Shown here piece after piece: positions 1 through 6,672 of a DNA stretch of 15,245 nt. The stretch covers positions 1-15,245 of the forward strand of contig JBKGZD010000053.1 of the NCBI GenBank assembly GCA_046545795.1. Direction: 5' to 3'. A model generated the notes under the pieces. The model saw only the letters and a list, made by a program, of their open reading frames with translations. It did not search any database and was not told where the DNA came from. Positions within the stretch are counted from its first letter, which is position 1; each line of letters starts with the position of its first letter. The DNA is from JAGXLC01 sp046545795 (GTDB taxonomy: Bacteria; Bacteroidota; Bacteroidia; Bacteroidales; UBA12077). The translations under genes and the position numbers were made by a program.

Positions 1-132
1 AACTGAATGACAACTGAATAACCATTGCTTACCTGTGTACTTGCATTAATTTTTGCTTTTATTTTGAAAACTATTATTAACTTTACGTCTCATTTTCTCC
101 ATATTTCGTAAAATCCAATAAACCATTGAGTT

Positions 133-1404
133 ATGAATAAAAGGCTGACTGTTAATGTACGTTCAGAAATAGGTGAACTGGAAGGTGTAATATTGCATAC
201 GCCAGGAAGTGAAGTTGAAAACATGACTCCTAAAAATGCTGAAAGAGCTCTTTATTCAGATATTTTGAATTTATCTGTTGCTAAAAAGGAGTATTCTCAG
301 TTTGAAGGTGTTCTGAACAAGTTAACACGTACATTTCAAGTGCAGGATTTGTTGGCAGACATTCTTTCCACCGAAAAAGTAAAGGAAAACCTGTTACAAA
401 AGATATGTAAGTTCGAAGATCGCGGGGATGTATATAATTACTTGTTGGAACAATCGCCGGGAGAAACAGCAAGATCATTAATTCAGGGAGTAATTGAAGT
501 TAAGGACACTTTAACTAAATATTTGAGTAAAGAGAGATATGCTCTACGACCACTGCATAATTTTTTCTTTACAAGAGATGCTGCAATGTCAGTCCTGGAT
601 GATGTACTGATAGGCAGAATGGCAAATGATGTCAGGGAAAGAGAGTCATTTATCATGGAAGCCATTTTTGATTATCATGATGTTTTCAGAACCAAAACGG
701 TGAATCCTTTGAATCAGAAAAATATAGATCCGGCTGCAAGTATAGAAGGTGGTGATCTATTGGTGGCAAGAGATGATATTTTATGTATTGGTGATGGTTC
801 GAGAACTACTTCCCATGGAATTGACTTTATCCTGAAACAGTTAATCAGACAAGGTGAGAAAGACAGGCATATATTAGTACAGGAATTACCATACAAACCC
901 GAGTCTTTTATCCATCTTGACATGGTTTTTACCTTTCTGGATCAAAATGAATGCATGGTCTATGAACCACTAATTCTAAAAACAAACAGGTACCAGACAA
1001 TACATATTCATATTAAAGATGGTAAAGTGCATAAAATAAAGGAAGAGGAAAGTTTGCTCCGGGCGTTAAAAACTTTGGGAATGGACTTAAAGCCTATTAT
1101 GTGTGGTGGTACTAAAGACCCATGGCTGCAGGAAAGAGAACAATGGCATAGTGGTGCTAATTTTTTTGCTGTAGCTCCTGGTAAAGTGATTGGTTATGAA
1201 AGAAATTCCTATACTCTGGAGGAAATGAATAAAAATGGATATGAGATAATAAAGGCTAACGATGTTATAAACAATAAGGCTGATGTTTGCCAGTATAAGA
1301 AATGTGTTATTGCTATTGAAGGTTCAGAATTGCCAAGGGGTGGGGGTGGAGCCAGATGTATGAGTATGCCTGTCAGGCGGAAACAATTGAAACCTCCATT
1401 ATAA
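133..1404 (+). CDS. arcA: Arginine deiminase
   Basis: Hydrolyses L-arginine to citrulline and ammonia in the cytoplasm, the first step of the arginine deiminase pathway. The 423-residue length is normal for ArcA. Visible family signatures are the N-terminal SEIGELEGVILHTPG, FTRD at 146-149, EGGD at 205-208, HLD at 261-263 and GGGGARCMSMP near the C-terminus. By family knowledge D149, E205, H261, D263 and the nucleophile C409 form the catalytic set, and all are present, so the enzyme should be active. The ATG at 133 is the natural start: the arginine-binding N-terminal segment follows directly and the leader is A-rich. No ornithine carbamoyltransferase or carbamate kinase gene lies downstream; the left side is cut by the window edge. 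The role could be ATP generation from arginine if arcB and arcC lie elsewhere, or simply nitrogen supply or acid resistance. Confidence 0.95.
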   Translation: MNKRLTVNVRSEIGELEGVILHTPGSEVENMTPKNAERALYSDILNLSVAKKEYSQFEGVLNKLTRTFQVQDLLADILSTEKVKENLLQKICKFEDRGDVYNYLLEQSPGETARSLIQGVIEVKDTLTKYLSKERYALRPLHNFFFTRDAAMSVLDDVLIGRMANDVRERESFIMEAIFDYHDVFRTKTVNPLNQKNIDPAASIEGGDLLVARDDILCIGDGSRTTSHGIDFILKQLIRQGEKDRHILVQELPYKPESFIHLDMVFTFLDQNECMVYEPLILKTNRYQTIHIHIKDGKVHKIKEEESLLRALKTLGMDLKPIMCGGTKDPWLQEREQWHSGANFFAVAPGKVIGYERNSYTLEEMNKNGYEIIKANDVINNKADVCQYKKCVIAIEGSELPRGGGGARCMSMPVRRKQLKPPL

Positions 1405-1413
1405 AATAAACTT

Positions 1414-1500
1414 ATGAACAAAAATGTAGGGAAAACTGACACCATAATCAGAATTATAATAGCTTTAGCTAGTTGCATTCATAAGAAAGAAAAACTTTAA
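1414..1500 (+). pseudogene. Possible remnant of a DUF2892 (YgaP-like) inner membrane protein
   Basis: This is a 28-codon reading frame 9 bp after arcA, with an ATG behind the same A-rich leader type used by neighbouring genes (AAATAAACTT). Its first 19 residues, MNKNVGKTDTIIRIIIALA, closely resemble from memory the conserved start of DUF2892 proteins (roughly M-K-K-N-x-G-x-x-D-R-I-I-R-I). That family is about 60-70 residues long with two membrane segments and a Cys-Lys-rich tail. Here the frame passes straight to a short Cys/Lys-rich end (SCIHKKEKL), as if the middle of about 40 residues had been deleted. It could also be a chance small frame or a real 28-residue single-pass peptide. The family match is recalled, not searched. 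Confidence 0.35.
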
Positions 1501-1777
1501 CTGTTAGGAGTTTGATAAGGCGTTTTCATGAGTAACCAAAATTTTAATTCTCAGGAGTTTAAGAGTGTTTGCGGTGAATTATAACACCAAAAACTATCAA
1601 AATTATCCCCAAACGAGGTTAGAATATTATTGATAATTAAATTAACAACTAAAAAATTGTTTGATTAGTCAGATACAACTTCCTTAAAATTAACAATTTA
1701 TCCTCTATATGCCGCATGTTCTATCTGCCTTACTACTTAATGCCTACTACTGTTGATTCATGAAAAAAACAGAAGCT
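1501..1777. other. Convergent intergenic region with no recognised gene
   Basis: This AT-rich stretch lies between the arcA side (+) and the end of the sulfotransferase gene (-). I see no credible reading frame, RNA gene or strong terminator. Only weak inverted repeats occur, for example AACAA and TTGTT around 1646-1666, which could form a poor hairpin. A short repeat of AGGAGTTT occurs twice around 1506-1560. Nothing here can be assigned a function. Confidence 0.5.
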
Positions 1778-2590
1778 TTATTGCTCATAATTCAAGCATT
1801 TATTCCAGTCTTCTTCGAAATATTTTTGAATCCTCTGCAGCTCTTCCTCGTTAATAAGCTCCTTTTCTTTGATAGCTTTTTCTGGTATTAAGGTCGCAAC
1901 ATTTAAAATCAGGTATCGGAACATTTTTTTGTAGATTCTTAAAAAATAATTAATTCCAGTTTTACTGCTTGTTTTAGGTTCTTTAAATAGCCCTCTTTTG
2001 CTTATCCACCTTCTTATTATGAGTTGTTTTTTTGAGTAGGAAACATGAGTGGGTTTTAATGATAAATCTTCTAAGGGTGTTTCTGTCCCTAAATAGTCTA
2101 GCAATCTTCTTACAAATTCAACCGGCTCCTCTTTGAGTTGGTGATGGAATAAAACTAGTGGGGAATTATGGAATTTCTTTTCAATAATTTCTATAAACCT
2201 GAAGAAATACAGATATTTTTTTTTCCATTTTCCCTTATCATTATCAATATCAAGGAATTTATTTAATCGGTGAGGAAAACCATTTTTTACCGCTCTTTTA
2301 TACTGTGAGGCTATCCATTTATCCTGGCGCCTCATTACGATAATAATTTTTGCTTTGGGGAAGCGCAGTGATATTTTATTAAGCTCATTTCCAAGCTTAT
2401 CGTTGCTGATTTCATTGGAAATTAAGTATTTTTTATGATTTGTTTCAGCAATGATTTTTTCGTAATTATCATATTCTTTGCGTGTTACGTGGTGAATATC
2501 TTTCAGATGGGGGAATATCCTTTTTTGCAGGAATGTTGTGGCAGTTCTCTCAAGTCCGACATGAAAAAAAACTTCAGGTTTGTTATTCAT
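1778..2590 (-). CDS. Sulfotransferase-family protein
   Basis: This 270-residue protein is predicted to transfer a sulfo group from PAPS to a hydroxyl or amine of an unknown acceptor. The N-terminus carries the 5'-phosphosulfate-binding loop, FHVGLERTATTFLQ at 9-22, typical of bacterial sulfotransferases. The 3'-phosphate-binding segment is KIIIVMRRQDKWIASQY at 81-97, with the arginines at 87-88 and a serine at 95 in the expected places. The C-terminal half is rich in lysine and aromatic residues and fits the fold without adding specificity information. A perfect Bacteroidota -7 box (TACCTTTG on the minus strand, 2616-2623) lies about 25 bp before the ATG, so it probably has its own promoter rather than being read only from sucC, 106 bp upstream. 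No glycan or capsule genes flank it, so the substrate is unknown. Confidence 0.8.
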   Translation of the reverse strand: MNNKPEVFFHVGLERTATTFLQKRIFPHLKDIHHVTRKEYDNYEKIIAETNHKKYLISNEISNDKLGNELNKISLRFPKAKIIIVMRRQDKWIASQYKRAVKNGFPHRLNKFLDIDNDKGKWKKKYLYFFRFIEIIEKKFHNSPLVLFHHQLKEEPVEFVRRLLDYLGTETPLEDLSLKPTHVSYSKKQLIIRRWISKRGLFKEPKTSSKTGINYFLRIYKKMFRYLILNVATLIPEKAIKEKELINEEELQRIQKYFEEDWNKCLNYEQ

Positions 2591-2615
2591 TGATATTCTC
2601 TTTCTTGATAAAAGT

Positions 2616-2623
2616 CAAAGGTA
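2616..2623 (-). promoter_or_regulatory. -7 promoter box of the sulfotransferase gene
   Basis: On the minus strand this reads TACCTTTG, an exact match to the Bacteroidota primary sigma -7 consensus TAnnTTTG. Transcription would begin near 2610, giving a leader of about 20 nt. I see no clear TTG -33 box. Confidence 0.5.
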
Positions 2624-2696
2624 TTCTGGTATCAAAAAAAAATGTGTCCCACCTGTATTTTTGCAAGCGGGATGCATCATTATATCTATAGTGTTT

Positions 2697-3884
2697 TTAT
2701 ACGAGTTCTTTAACAATATCTGCAGCTTCTTTTAATGTGATTGCGGATTGTACTTTAAGCCCCGAATCATCAATCAACTTTTTGCCTTCTTCGGCATTTG
2801 TTCCCTGGAGGCGCACAATCACAGGGACATTAATTTTTCCAACCGATTTATAGGCATCCACTACACCCTGTGCGACCCGGTCACATCTGACAATACCACC
2901 AAAGATATTGATAAGGATTGCTTTTACATTGGGGTCTTTAAGGATTATCCTGAATCCGGCTTCTACTGTTTCTGAATTTGCTGATCCACCAACATCAAGA
3001 AAGTTTGCAGGTTGGCCCCCGGAGAGTTTTATGATGTCCATAGTTGCCATGGCCAGACCTGCTCCATTTACCATGCATCCAACATTACCGTCTAGTTTGA
3101 TAAAATTCAGGTTGTTTTCATCTGCTTCCAGTTCTGCAGGGTCTTCTTCAGTTTTATCTCTCATTTCCTGGTATTTCTTATGCCTGAATAATGCATTATC
3201 ATCAAGATTGATCTTTGCATCAGCAGCCATGATTTTATTGTCTGAAGTTTTGAACAGCGGATTAATTTCTACAAGCGAGGCATCAGTGTGCAAATATGCA
3301 TTGTATAACTTCATAACAAATTTCACCATATTTTTGAATGCCTCTCCTGATAGTCCCAGGTTGAATGCGATGCGCCTTGCCTGGAAAGGTTGAATGCCTA
3401 TCCCTGAATCAATCGTTTCTTTATGAATGAGGTGGGGCGTTTTTTCTGCAACAGATTCAATATCTACACCACCTTCTGTAGAATACATTATAAGATTCTT
3501 CCCAGAATCCCTGTTTAGAAGTACACTCATGTAGAATTCTTCAGGCTCAGATTCTCCGTCATAATAGATGCCTTGTTCTATGAGTAATTTATACACTTTT
3601 TTGCCTTCTTCTCCGGTTTGGGGAGTGATTAGGTTCATCCCCAGTATATTTTCTGCGTGTGTTTTAACCTCGTCCAGTGACTTGGCTATTTTTACTCCAC
3701 CTCCTTTACCACGTCCACCTGCATGTATTTGGGCCTTAACAGCCCATGTATCTGTCCCTGTCTTTTTTTGAATGGTTTCTGCTGCTTGGGTAGCGTGATC
3801 TGCTGTTTCAATCATTATGCTTTCCGGAGTGGGTACTCCATTTTCTCTCAGTAATTCTTTGGCTTGATATTCGTGGATTTTCAT
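2697..3884 (-). CDS. sucC: Succinyl-CoA ligase (ADP-forming) beta subunit
   Basis: Beta subunit of succinyl-CoA synthetase, which interconverts succinyl-CoA plus ADP and phosphate with succinate plus ATP. The start was set at the ATG at 3884 because MKIHEYQAKELL is the conserved N-terminus; an in-frame ATG 30 bp upstream would add an unusual extension. The protein is 395 residues, close to the E. coli length of 388. Visible elements are the ATP-grasp loop (AQIHAGGRGKGGGVK, residues 46-60), STEGGVDIE, EINPL, GCMVNGAGLAMATMD, NFLDVGG, INIFGGIVRCD and VRLQGTNAEEGKKLI. The alpha subunit gene sucD, often adjacent, is not here: the next gene downstream is a sulfotransferase. In a fermenter the enzyme could run in the succinate or propionate branch as well as in the TCA cycle. 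The gene is divergent from the DRTGG-led operon. Confidence 0.96.
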   Translation of the reverse strand: MKIHEYQAKELLRENGVPTPESIMIETADHATQAAETIQKKTGTDTWAVKAQIHAGGRGKGGGVKIAKSLDEVKTHAENILGMNLITPQTGEEGKKVYKLLIEQGIYYDGESEPEEFYMSVLLNRDSGKNLIMYSTEGGVDIESVAEKTPHLIHKETIDSGIGIQPFQARRIAFNLGLSGEAFKNMVKFVMKLYNAYLHTDASLVEINPLFKTSDNKIMAADAKINLDDNALFRHKKYQEMRDKTEEDPAELEADENNLNFIKLDGNVGCMVNGAGLAMATMDIIKLSGGQPANFLDVGGSANSETVEAGFRIILKDPNVKAILINIFGGIVRCDRVAQGVVDAYKSVGKINVPVIVRLQGTNAEEGKKLIDDSGLKVQSAITLKEAADIVKELV

Positions 3885-3951
3885 GACTGCTGATTTTTTA
3901 TAAATTATAACCATTTTGCAGTAAGCTAAGGGCTACACTGCTCCATTTATT

Positions 3952-3975
3952 ATTTATCTTGAAGACAAGATAAAT
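3952..3975 (-). promoter_or_regulatory. Perfect 10-bp inverted repeat at the 5' end of the sucC transcript
   Basis: ATTTATCTTG (3952-3961) and CAAGATAAAT (3966-3975) are exact reverse complements separated by 4 nt. With the -7 box at 3983-3990, this hairpin would lie almost at the first nucleotide of the sucC mRNA, about 70 nt before the start codon. It may be a stabilising 5' stem-loop or a DNA operator. The sequence cannot separate these. Confidence 0.55.
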
Positions 3976-3982
3976 GTATTTC

Positions 3983-3990
3983 CAAAAATA
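3983..3990 (-). promoter_or_regulatory. -7 promoter box of sucC
   Basis: On the minus strand this reads TATTTTTG, an exact TAnnTTTG match, about 100 bp before the sucC ATG. No convincing -33 TTG was found. It is divergent from the promoter at 4078-4085, with about 90 bp between the two boxes. Confidence 0.5.
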
Positions 3991-4036
3991 TAAAAATTTT
4001 ATTCCACAGCTTTATTTAGAATAAATATAAATTAGC

Positions 4037-4069
4037 TGTTATTTTAATAACACTGTTAAAATAATAACA
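4037..4069 (+). promoter_or_regulatory. Tandem TGTTA-N6-TAACA operators, first operon
   Basis: Two 16-bp palindromes lie head to tail: TGTTATTTTAATAACA (4037-4052, perfect 7-bp arms) and TGTTAAAATAATAACA (4054-4069). Their centres are 17 bp apart. The second ends 8 bp before the -7 box, so a bound protein would cover the -33 region; this geometry suits a repressor. The motif shape resembles Rex sites (TTGTTAA/TTAACAA type) and some Crp/Fnr-family sites. The assignment to Rex is inference. Confidence 0.7.
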
Positions 4070-4077
4070 ATAAAATT

Positions 4078-4085
4078 TATCTTTG
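4078..4085 (+). promoter_or_regulatory. -7 promoter box of the signalling operon
   Basis: TATCTTTG matches TAnnTTTG exactly and lies 32 bp before the chosen ATG at 4118. The -33 position holds palindrome sequence instead of a clear TTG. Confidence 0.65.
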
Positions 4086-4117
4086 TGTAGTTGTATAAAA
4101 TAAAACACCAAAGATAT

Positions 4118-4462
4118 ATGAAACCTTCACAAATAGCAAAAATTTTGGGAGCAGAGTTGCTTTGCTCTACTGAAGGCAGAGAGCAAGATATACAAAATGC
4201 TTTTTCTTCTGATTTAATGAGTGATGTGCTTAAATTAGAAGCTGATCATACATTGTTAATTACAGGACTTGCGAATCTCCAGGCTGTTAGAACAGCCGAA
4301 ATGGCCGATATTAACTGCATTGTATTTGCAAGAGATAAACGAGTGACAGACGAGATGGTAAACCTGGCTAAAGAAAATGGAATGACTGTAATCAGAACAC
4401 CATTTTCCGTTTATCGAACTTCAGGAGAGTTATATAAAGCAGGTCTAAAACCAGTTTATTAA
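4118..4462 (+). CDS. DRTGG-type domain protein, first copy
   Basis: A 114-residue cytoplasmic protein, first gene of the operon. I start it at the ATG at 4118 (MKPSQIAKILGAELL); the TTG 27 bp upstream would put the start inside the transcript leader. The fold resembles the small alpha/beta DRTGG / HPr-kinase N-terminal-like domain. It has the motif SDLMSDV at 31-37, a hydrophobic strand HTLLITG, the helix LQAVRTAEMADINCIVFARDK and a terminal segment around TPFSVYRTSGELYKAGL. The same motif occurs as SDLLSDV at 31-37 of the protein encoded at 6253, so the two are paralogues. Such domains are regarded as ligand-sensing or regulatory; no ligand is known to me. It is 4 nt from the next gene and must be co-translated with it. 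Confidence 0.75.
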   Translation: MKPSQIAKILGAELLCSTEGREQDIQNAFSSDLMSDVLKLEADHTLLITGLANLQAVRTAEMADINCIVFARDKRVTDEMVNLAKENGMTVIRTPFSVYRTSGELYKAGLKPVY

Positions 4463-4466
4463 AAAT

Positions 4467-4880
4467 ATGGAATTCGAATATGACATAAAAGGAGGAGATT
4501 TTTCGCATGCCGGCTTTGCTTCCAGTAGTGTGAAAAAGATGCTCAAGCAATTGAATATACCTGGTGGTTTAATAAAGCGGATTGTGATTTCACTCTACGA
4601 GGCTGAGGTAAATATAGTAGCTCATGCATATGAAGGTAAAATATATGTAAAGATAGAAGCAGATAAAATCCTGATTTATGTAAAAGATAAAGGTCCGGGT
4701 ATTAATGATATCGATAAGGCAATGGAGGACGGCTATTCAACAGCTTCGGAGGAAGTCCGCGAGATGGGTTTTGGTGCTGGTATGGGACTTTCCAATATAA
4801 AAAATAACTCTGATGAACTGGAAATTGACAGCACGGTTAATCAGGGTACAGAATTAAAAATAGTAACTAAATTATCTTAA
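4467..4880 (+). CDS. RsbW/SpoIIAB-like GHKL ATPase (anti-sigma-type serine kinase)
   Basis: A 137-residue single HATPase_c domain of the length typical for RsbW and SpoIIAB anti-sigma kinases. The N-box is ISLYEAEVNIVAHAY (41-55), with E45 and N49 as expected for ATP and magnesium binding. The G1 box is DKGPGI (74-79) and the G2 box GFGAGMGLSNI (101-111). All nucleotide-binding boxes are intact, so ATP binding is expected. No sigma factor or STAS-domain antagonist is encoded nearby, which is unusual for the family; its client may be one of the operon partners, such as a DRTGG-type protein. It sits 4 nt after the previous gene and 2 nt before the iron-sulfur protein gene. Confidence 0.85.
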   Translation: MEFEYDIKGGDFSHAGFASSSVKKMLKQLNIPGGLIKRIVISLYEAEVNIVAHAYEGKIYVKIEADKILIYVKDKGPGINDIDKAMEDGYSTASEEVREMGFGAGMGLSNIKNNSDELEIDSTVNQGTELKIVTKLS

Positions 4881-4882
4881 AT

Positions 4883-6229
4883 ATGGAAACTGTTTTTCAT
4901 CATGCATTGAAAATACAACGCGATATCTGTATAGGTTGTGCACATTGTATGAATGTATGTCCAACAGGGGCTCTCAGGGTAAGAAATGGAAAAGCTGAGT
5001 TGTACAATGAGCGATGTATAGATTGCGGAGAATGTTACAGGGTATGTCCTGTTAGTGCAATAAGTGTTGAACAGGATGATTTCCAGAAAATTTTTGATTA
5101 TCCGACTCGTGTAGCTCTTATACCTGAGATTCTGTTTGGTCAATTTCCTGAGAATGTCGGTAAAAAATTAATTTATAATGCATTAAAACAGATTGGGTTT
5201 ACCTCGGTATTTGAGGTGGAACATGCTGCAGATATCTTAAAACCTGCAACTGTAGAATATATTAAAAGCACTAAGCAGGAAAAACCTTTAATTTCAGCTT
5301 TCTGTCCTGCCATTGTAAGACTTATCCAGGTTAAATTCCCATCGTTGGTCGATCATATTATTTTACAAAAACCTCCATTGGATATTGCGGCAATGTATTA
5401 CAGGCAAAAGCTTATCGAGCAGGGATATGAGTCCAGAGATATTGGTATTTTTTACATTACCCAGTGCGCTGCTAAGATTGCTGCTGTGAAAAGTCCCGTG
5501 GGAGAAGACGATTCAGAAATAGATGGTGTGATCAATATGGACTTCATTTACAATAAAATATATGCCACAATTAAGGACGAGAAAACTCAGCCTGCATCTG
5601 AAAAGGATGAGGAGCCTGAACTATCCTCAGAGGCAATGAACTGGAGTCTTACCCACGGGGAGGCAAATAGTGATTTTGGAAGGTGTTTGGCTATTGATGA
5701 AATTCAAAATGTGATGGAATTTCTTGAGAAAGTGGAAGATGGCGAAATGGATGGTATTGATTTCCTGGAACTAAGGGCTTGTGATGAAAGTTGTGCGGGA
5801 GGGATTTTAAATCCCGCGAATCGTTTCCTGGCAGCAGAACGCCTGAGAAAATATGCTCAATTACAGGAAAATAAAGTCCTGCATGAAAGTGAAATAATGA
5901 AATCTTACAATACTTTAAAACAGCGTATCGATCTTACACCTGTAGTCCCAAGGTCGATACTTAAGCTTGACGAGGATATGAGCCGTGCATTGAAAAAGAT
6001 GAAGAGGGTGCAGGATATTATGAGTCGTTTGCCAGGGGTAGACTGTGGTACCTGTGGTGCTCCAACTTGCTCTGCTCTTGCACAGGATATTGTAAAAGGA
6101 GAGGCCACCTTAAAAGATTGTATTTTTATTCAGCGCCGATATGAACAAAAAGGCCTCATAAGTAAAGATGAAGGTTATGAAATAATGAAGAGAATATGGG
6201 GGAGTGAAAATTTAGGTTCTATAAAATAA
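4883..6229 (+). CDS. [FeFe]-hydrogenase-related iron-sulfur protein with altered active site, probable sensor
   Basis: 448 residues. The N-terminus is a two-cluster ferredoxin domain (C16, C19, C22, C26 and C45, C48, C51, C55). The middle is an Fe-hydrogenase large-subunit fold, and the C-terminus an extra [4Fe-4S] domain (C388, C391, C396, C413, motif DCGTCGAPTC). The three H-cluster motifs are recognisable but changed. L1 is SAFCPA, so the proton-relay Cys is F140 while the ligand C141 stays. L2 is TQCAAK, with C195 and K198 kept but the Met lost. L3 is ELRACDESCAGG, with C300 and C304 kept but the Met changed to Arg. All four cubane ligands therefore remain while catalytic residues are missing. 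This pattern fits a sensory or electron-relay relative (compare Thermotoga HydS, encoded beside hydABC), but there is no PAS domain. An acidic insert spans about 231-265. Its actual signal is unknown. Confidence 0.85.
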   Translation: METVFHHALKIQRDICIGCAHCMNVCPTGALRVRNGKAELYNERCIDCGECYRVCPVSAISVEQDDFQKIFDYPTRVALIPEILFGQFPENVGKKLIYNALKQIGFTSVFEVEHAADILKPATVEYIKSTKQEKPLISAFCPAIVRLIQVKFPSLVDHIILQKPPLDIAAMYYRQKLIEQGYESRDIGIFYITQCAAKIAAVKSPVGEDDSEIDGVINMDFIYNKIYATIKDEKTQPASEKDEEPELSSEAMNWSLTHGEANSDFGRCLAIDEIQNVMEFLEKVEDGEMDGIDFLELRACDESCAGGILNPANRFLAAERLRKYAQLQENKVLHESEIMKSYNTLKQRIDLTPVVPRSILKLDEDMSRALKKMKRVQDIMSRLPGVDCGTCGAPTCSALAQDIVKGEATLKDCIFIQRRYEQKGLISKDEGYEIMKRIWGSENLGSIK

Positions 6230-6252
6230 TCAAATAATATAAAACTTGAAAT

Positions 6253-6594
6253 ATGACTGTAAAAGAATTGGTAGACAGCTTAGGGCTGGAAATTTATAGT
6301 GGCCAGCAAGGTTTGGATAAACCAGTGAAAGGTGGCTATACTTCTGATTTGCTTAGCGATGTAATGGGTCATGCTAAAGAAGAACAGGTATGGGTTACCC
6401 TGCAAACACATAAAAATGTAATGGCTATTGCATCCCTTAAAGATTTGTCAGCAGTTATTCTGGTTAAAAATAACAAACCTGATGAAGATACTGCCCAACA
6501 AAGCAACGAGGAAGGTTTACCTGTATTGGGTACTTCAAAGGGTTCATTTGAAATTTCAGGAGAGATATATAAATTGCTGAAAGACAATGAGTAG
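6253..6594 (+). CDS. DRTGG-type domain protein, second copy
   Basis: A 113-residue protein, paralogue of the operon's first gene. Shared features are the N-terminal helix (MTVKELVDSLGLEIYSG), the motif SDLLSDV at 31-37, a strand-helix unit VWVTLQTHKNVMAIASLKDLSAVILV, and an ending G-S-F-E-I-S-G-E-I-Y-K-L that parallels the first copy's end. No transmembrane segment or cysteine is present. The ATG at 6253 follows an A-rich leader 23 nt after the iron-sulfur protein gene. Two copies in one operon suggest a heterodimer or two sensors with different ligands; which is not visible from sequence. The function is unknown, and the domain name rests on recalled fold similarity. Confidence 0.72.
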   Translation: MTVKELVDSLGLEIYSGQQGLDKPVKGGYTSDLLSDVMGHAKEEQVWVTLQTHKNVMAIASLKDLSAVILVKNNKPDEDTAQQSNEEGLPVLGTSKGSFEISGEIYKLLKDNE

Positions 6595-6672
6595 AATATG
6601 TAAAAATTCCTCGTTTTTCCTTCAGATGTTAATGATAATTCTGTATGACCACTGAGAAATTGAATAATAAAC

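Larger units (their letters stand above)
4011..4085 (+). repeat. Shared promoter module, copy 1
   Basis: These 75 bp match 8228-8302 at 66 positions with no gaps. The similarity begins at TTTATTTAGAAT and ends at the G of the TAnnTTTG box; flanking sequence on either side is unrelated. The first copy drives the operon starting at 4118. Besides the two palindromes, an upstream AT-rich part (TTTATT-TAG-AATAAA, a 6-bp-arm inverted repeat) is also conserved, suggesting another contact site or an UP-like element. Confidence 0.85.

Noticed and set aside
1..132. Promoter for arcA
   Set aside because: Only imperfect TAnnTTTG-like sequences (around 50-66) are present, with no -33 box or operator, so I do not list one.
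1506..1560. Direct repeat of AGGAGTTT in the arcA downstream region
   Set aside because: Only 8 bp identical with poor flanking similarity; no mobile element or attachment site structure around it.
2908..3393. 161-codon frame antisense to sucC
   Set aside because: It lies wholly within the conserved sucC coding sequence, shows low-complexity Ser/Ala/Phe composition expected of an antisense shadow, and matches no family I recognise.
4091..4117. TTG start for the first DRTGG-type protein
   Set aside because: It would lie within a few bases of the expected transcription start and adds nine residues not matched in the paralogue; the ATG at 4118 is preferred.
4488..4497. AAAGGAGGAG resembling a ribosome binding site
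   Set aside because: It lies inside the RsbW-like gene, coding Lys-Gly-Gly near the N-terminus; no start codon at suitable distance begins a real gene.
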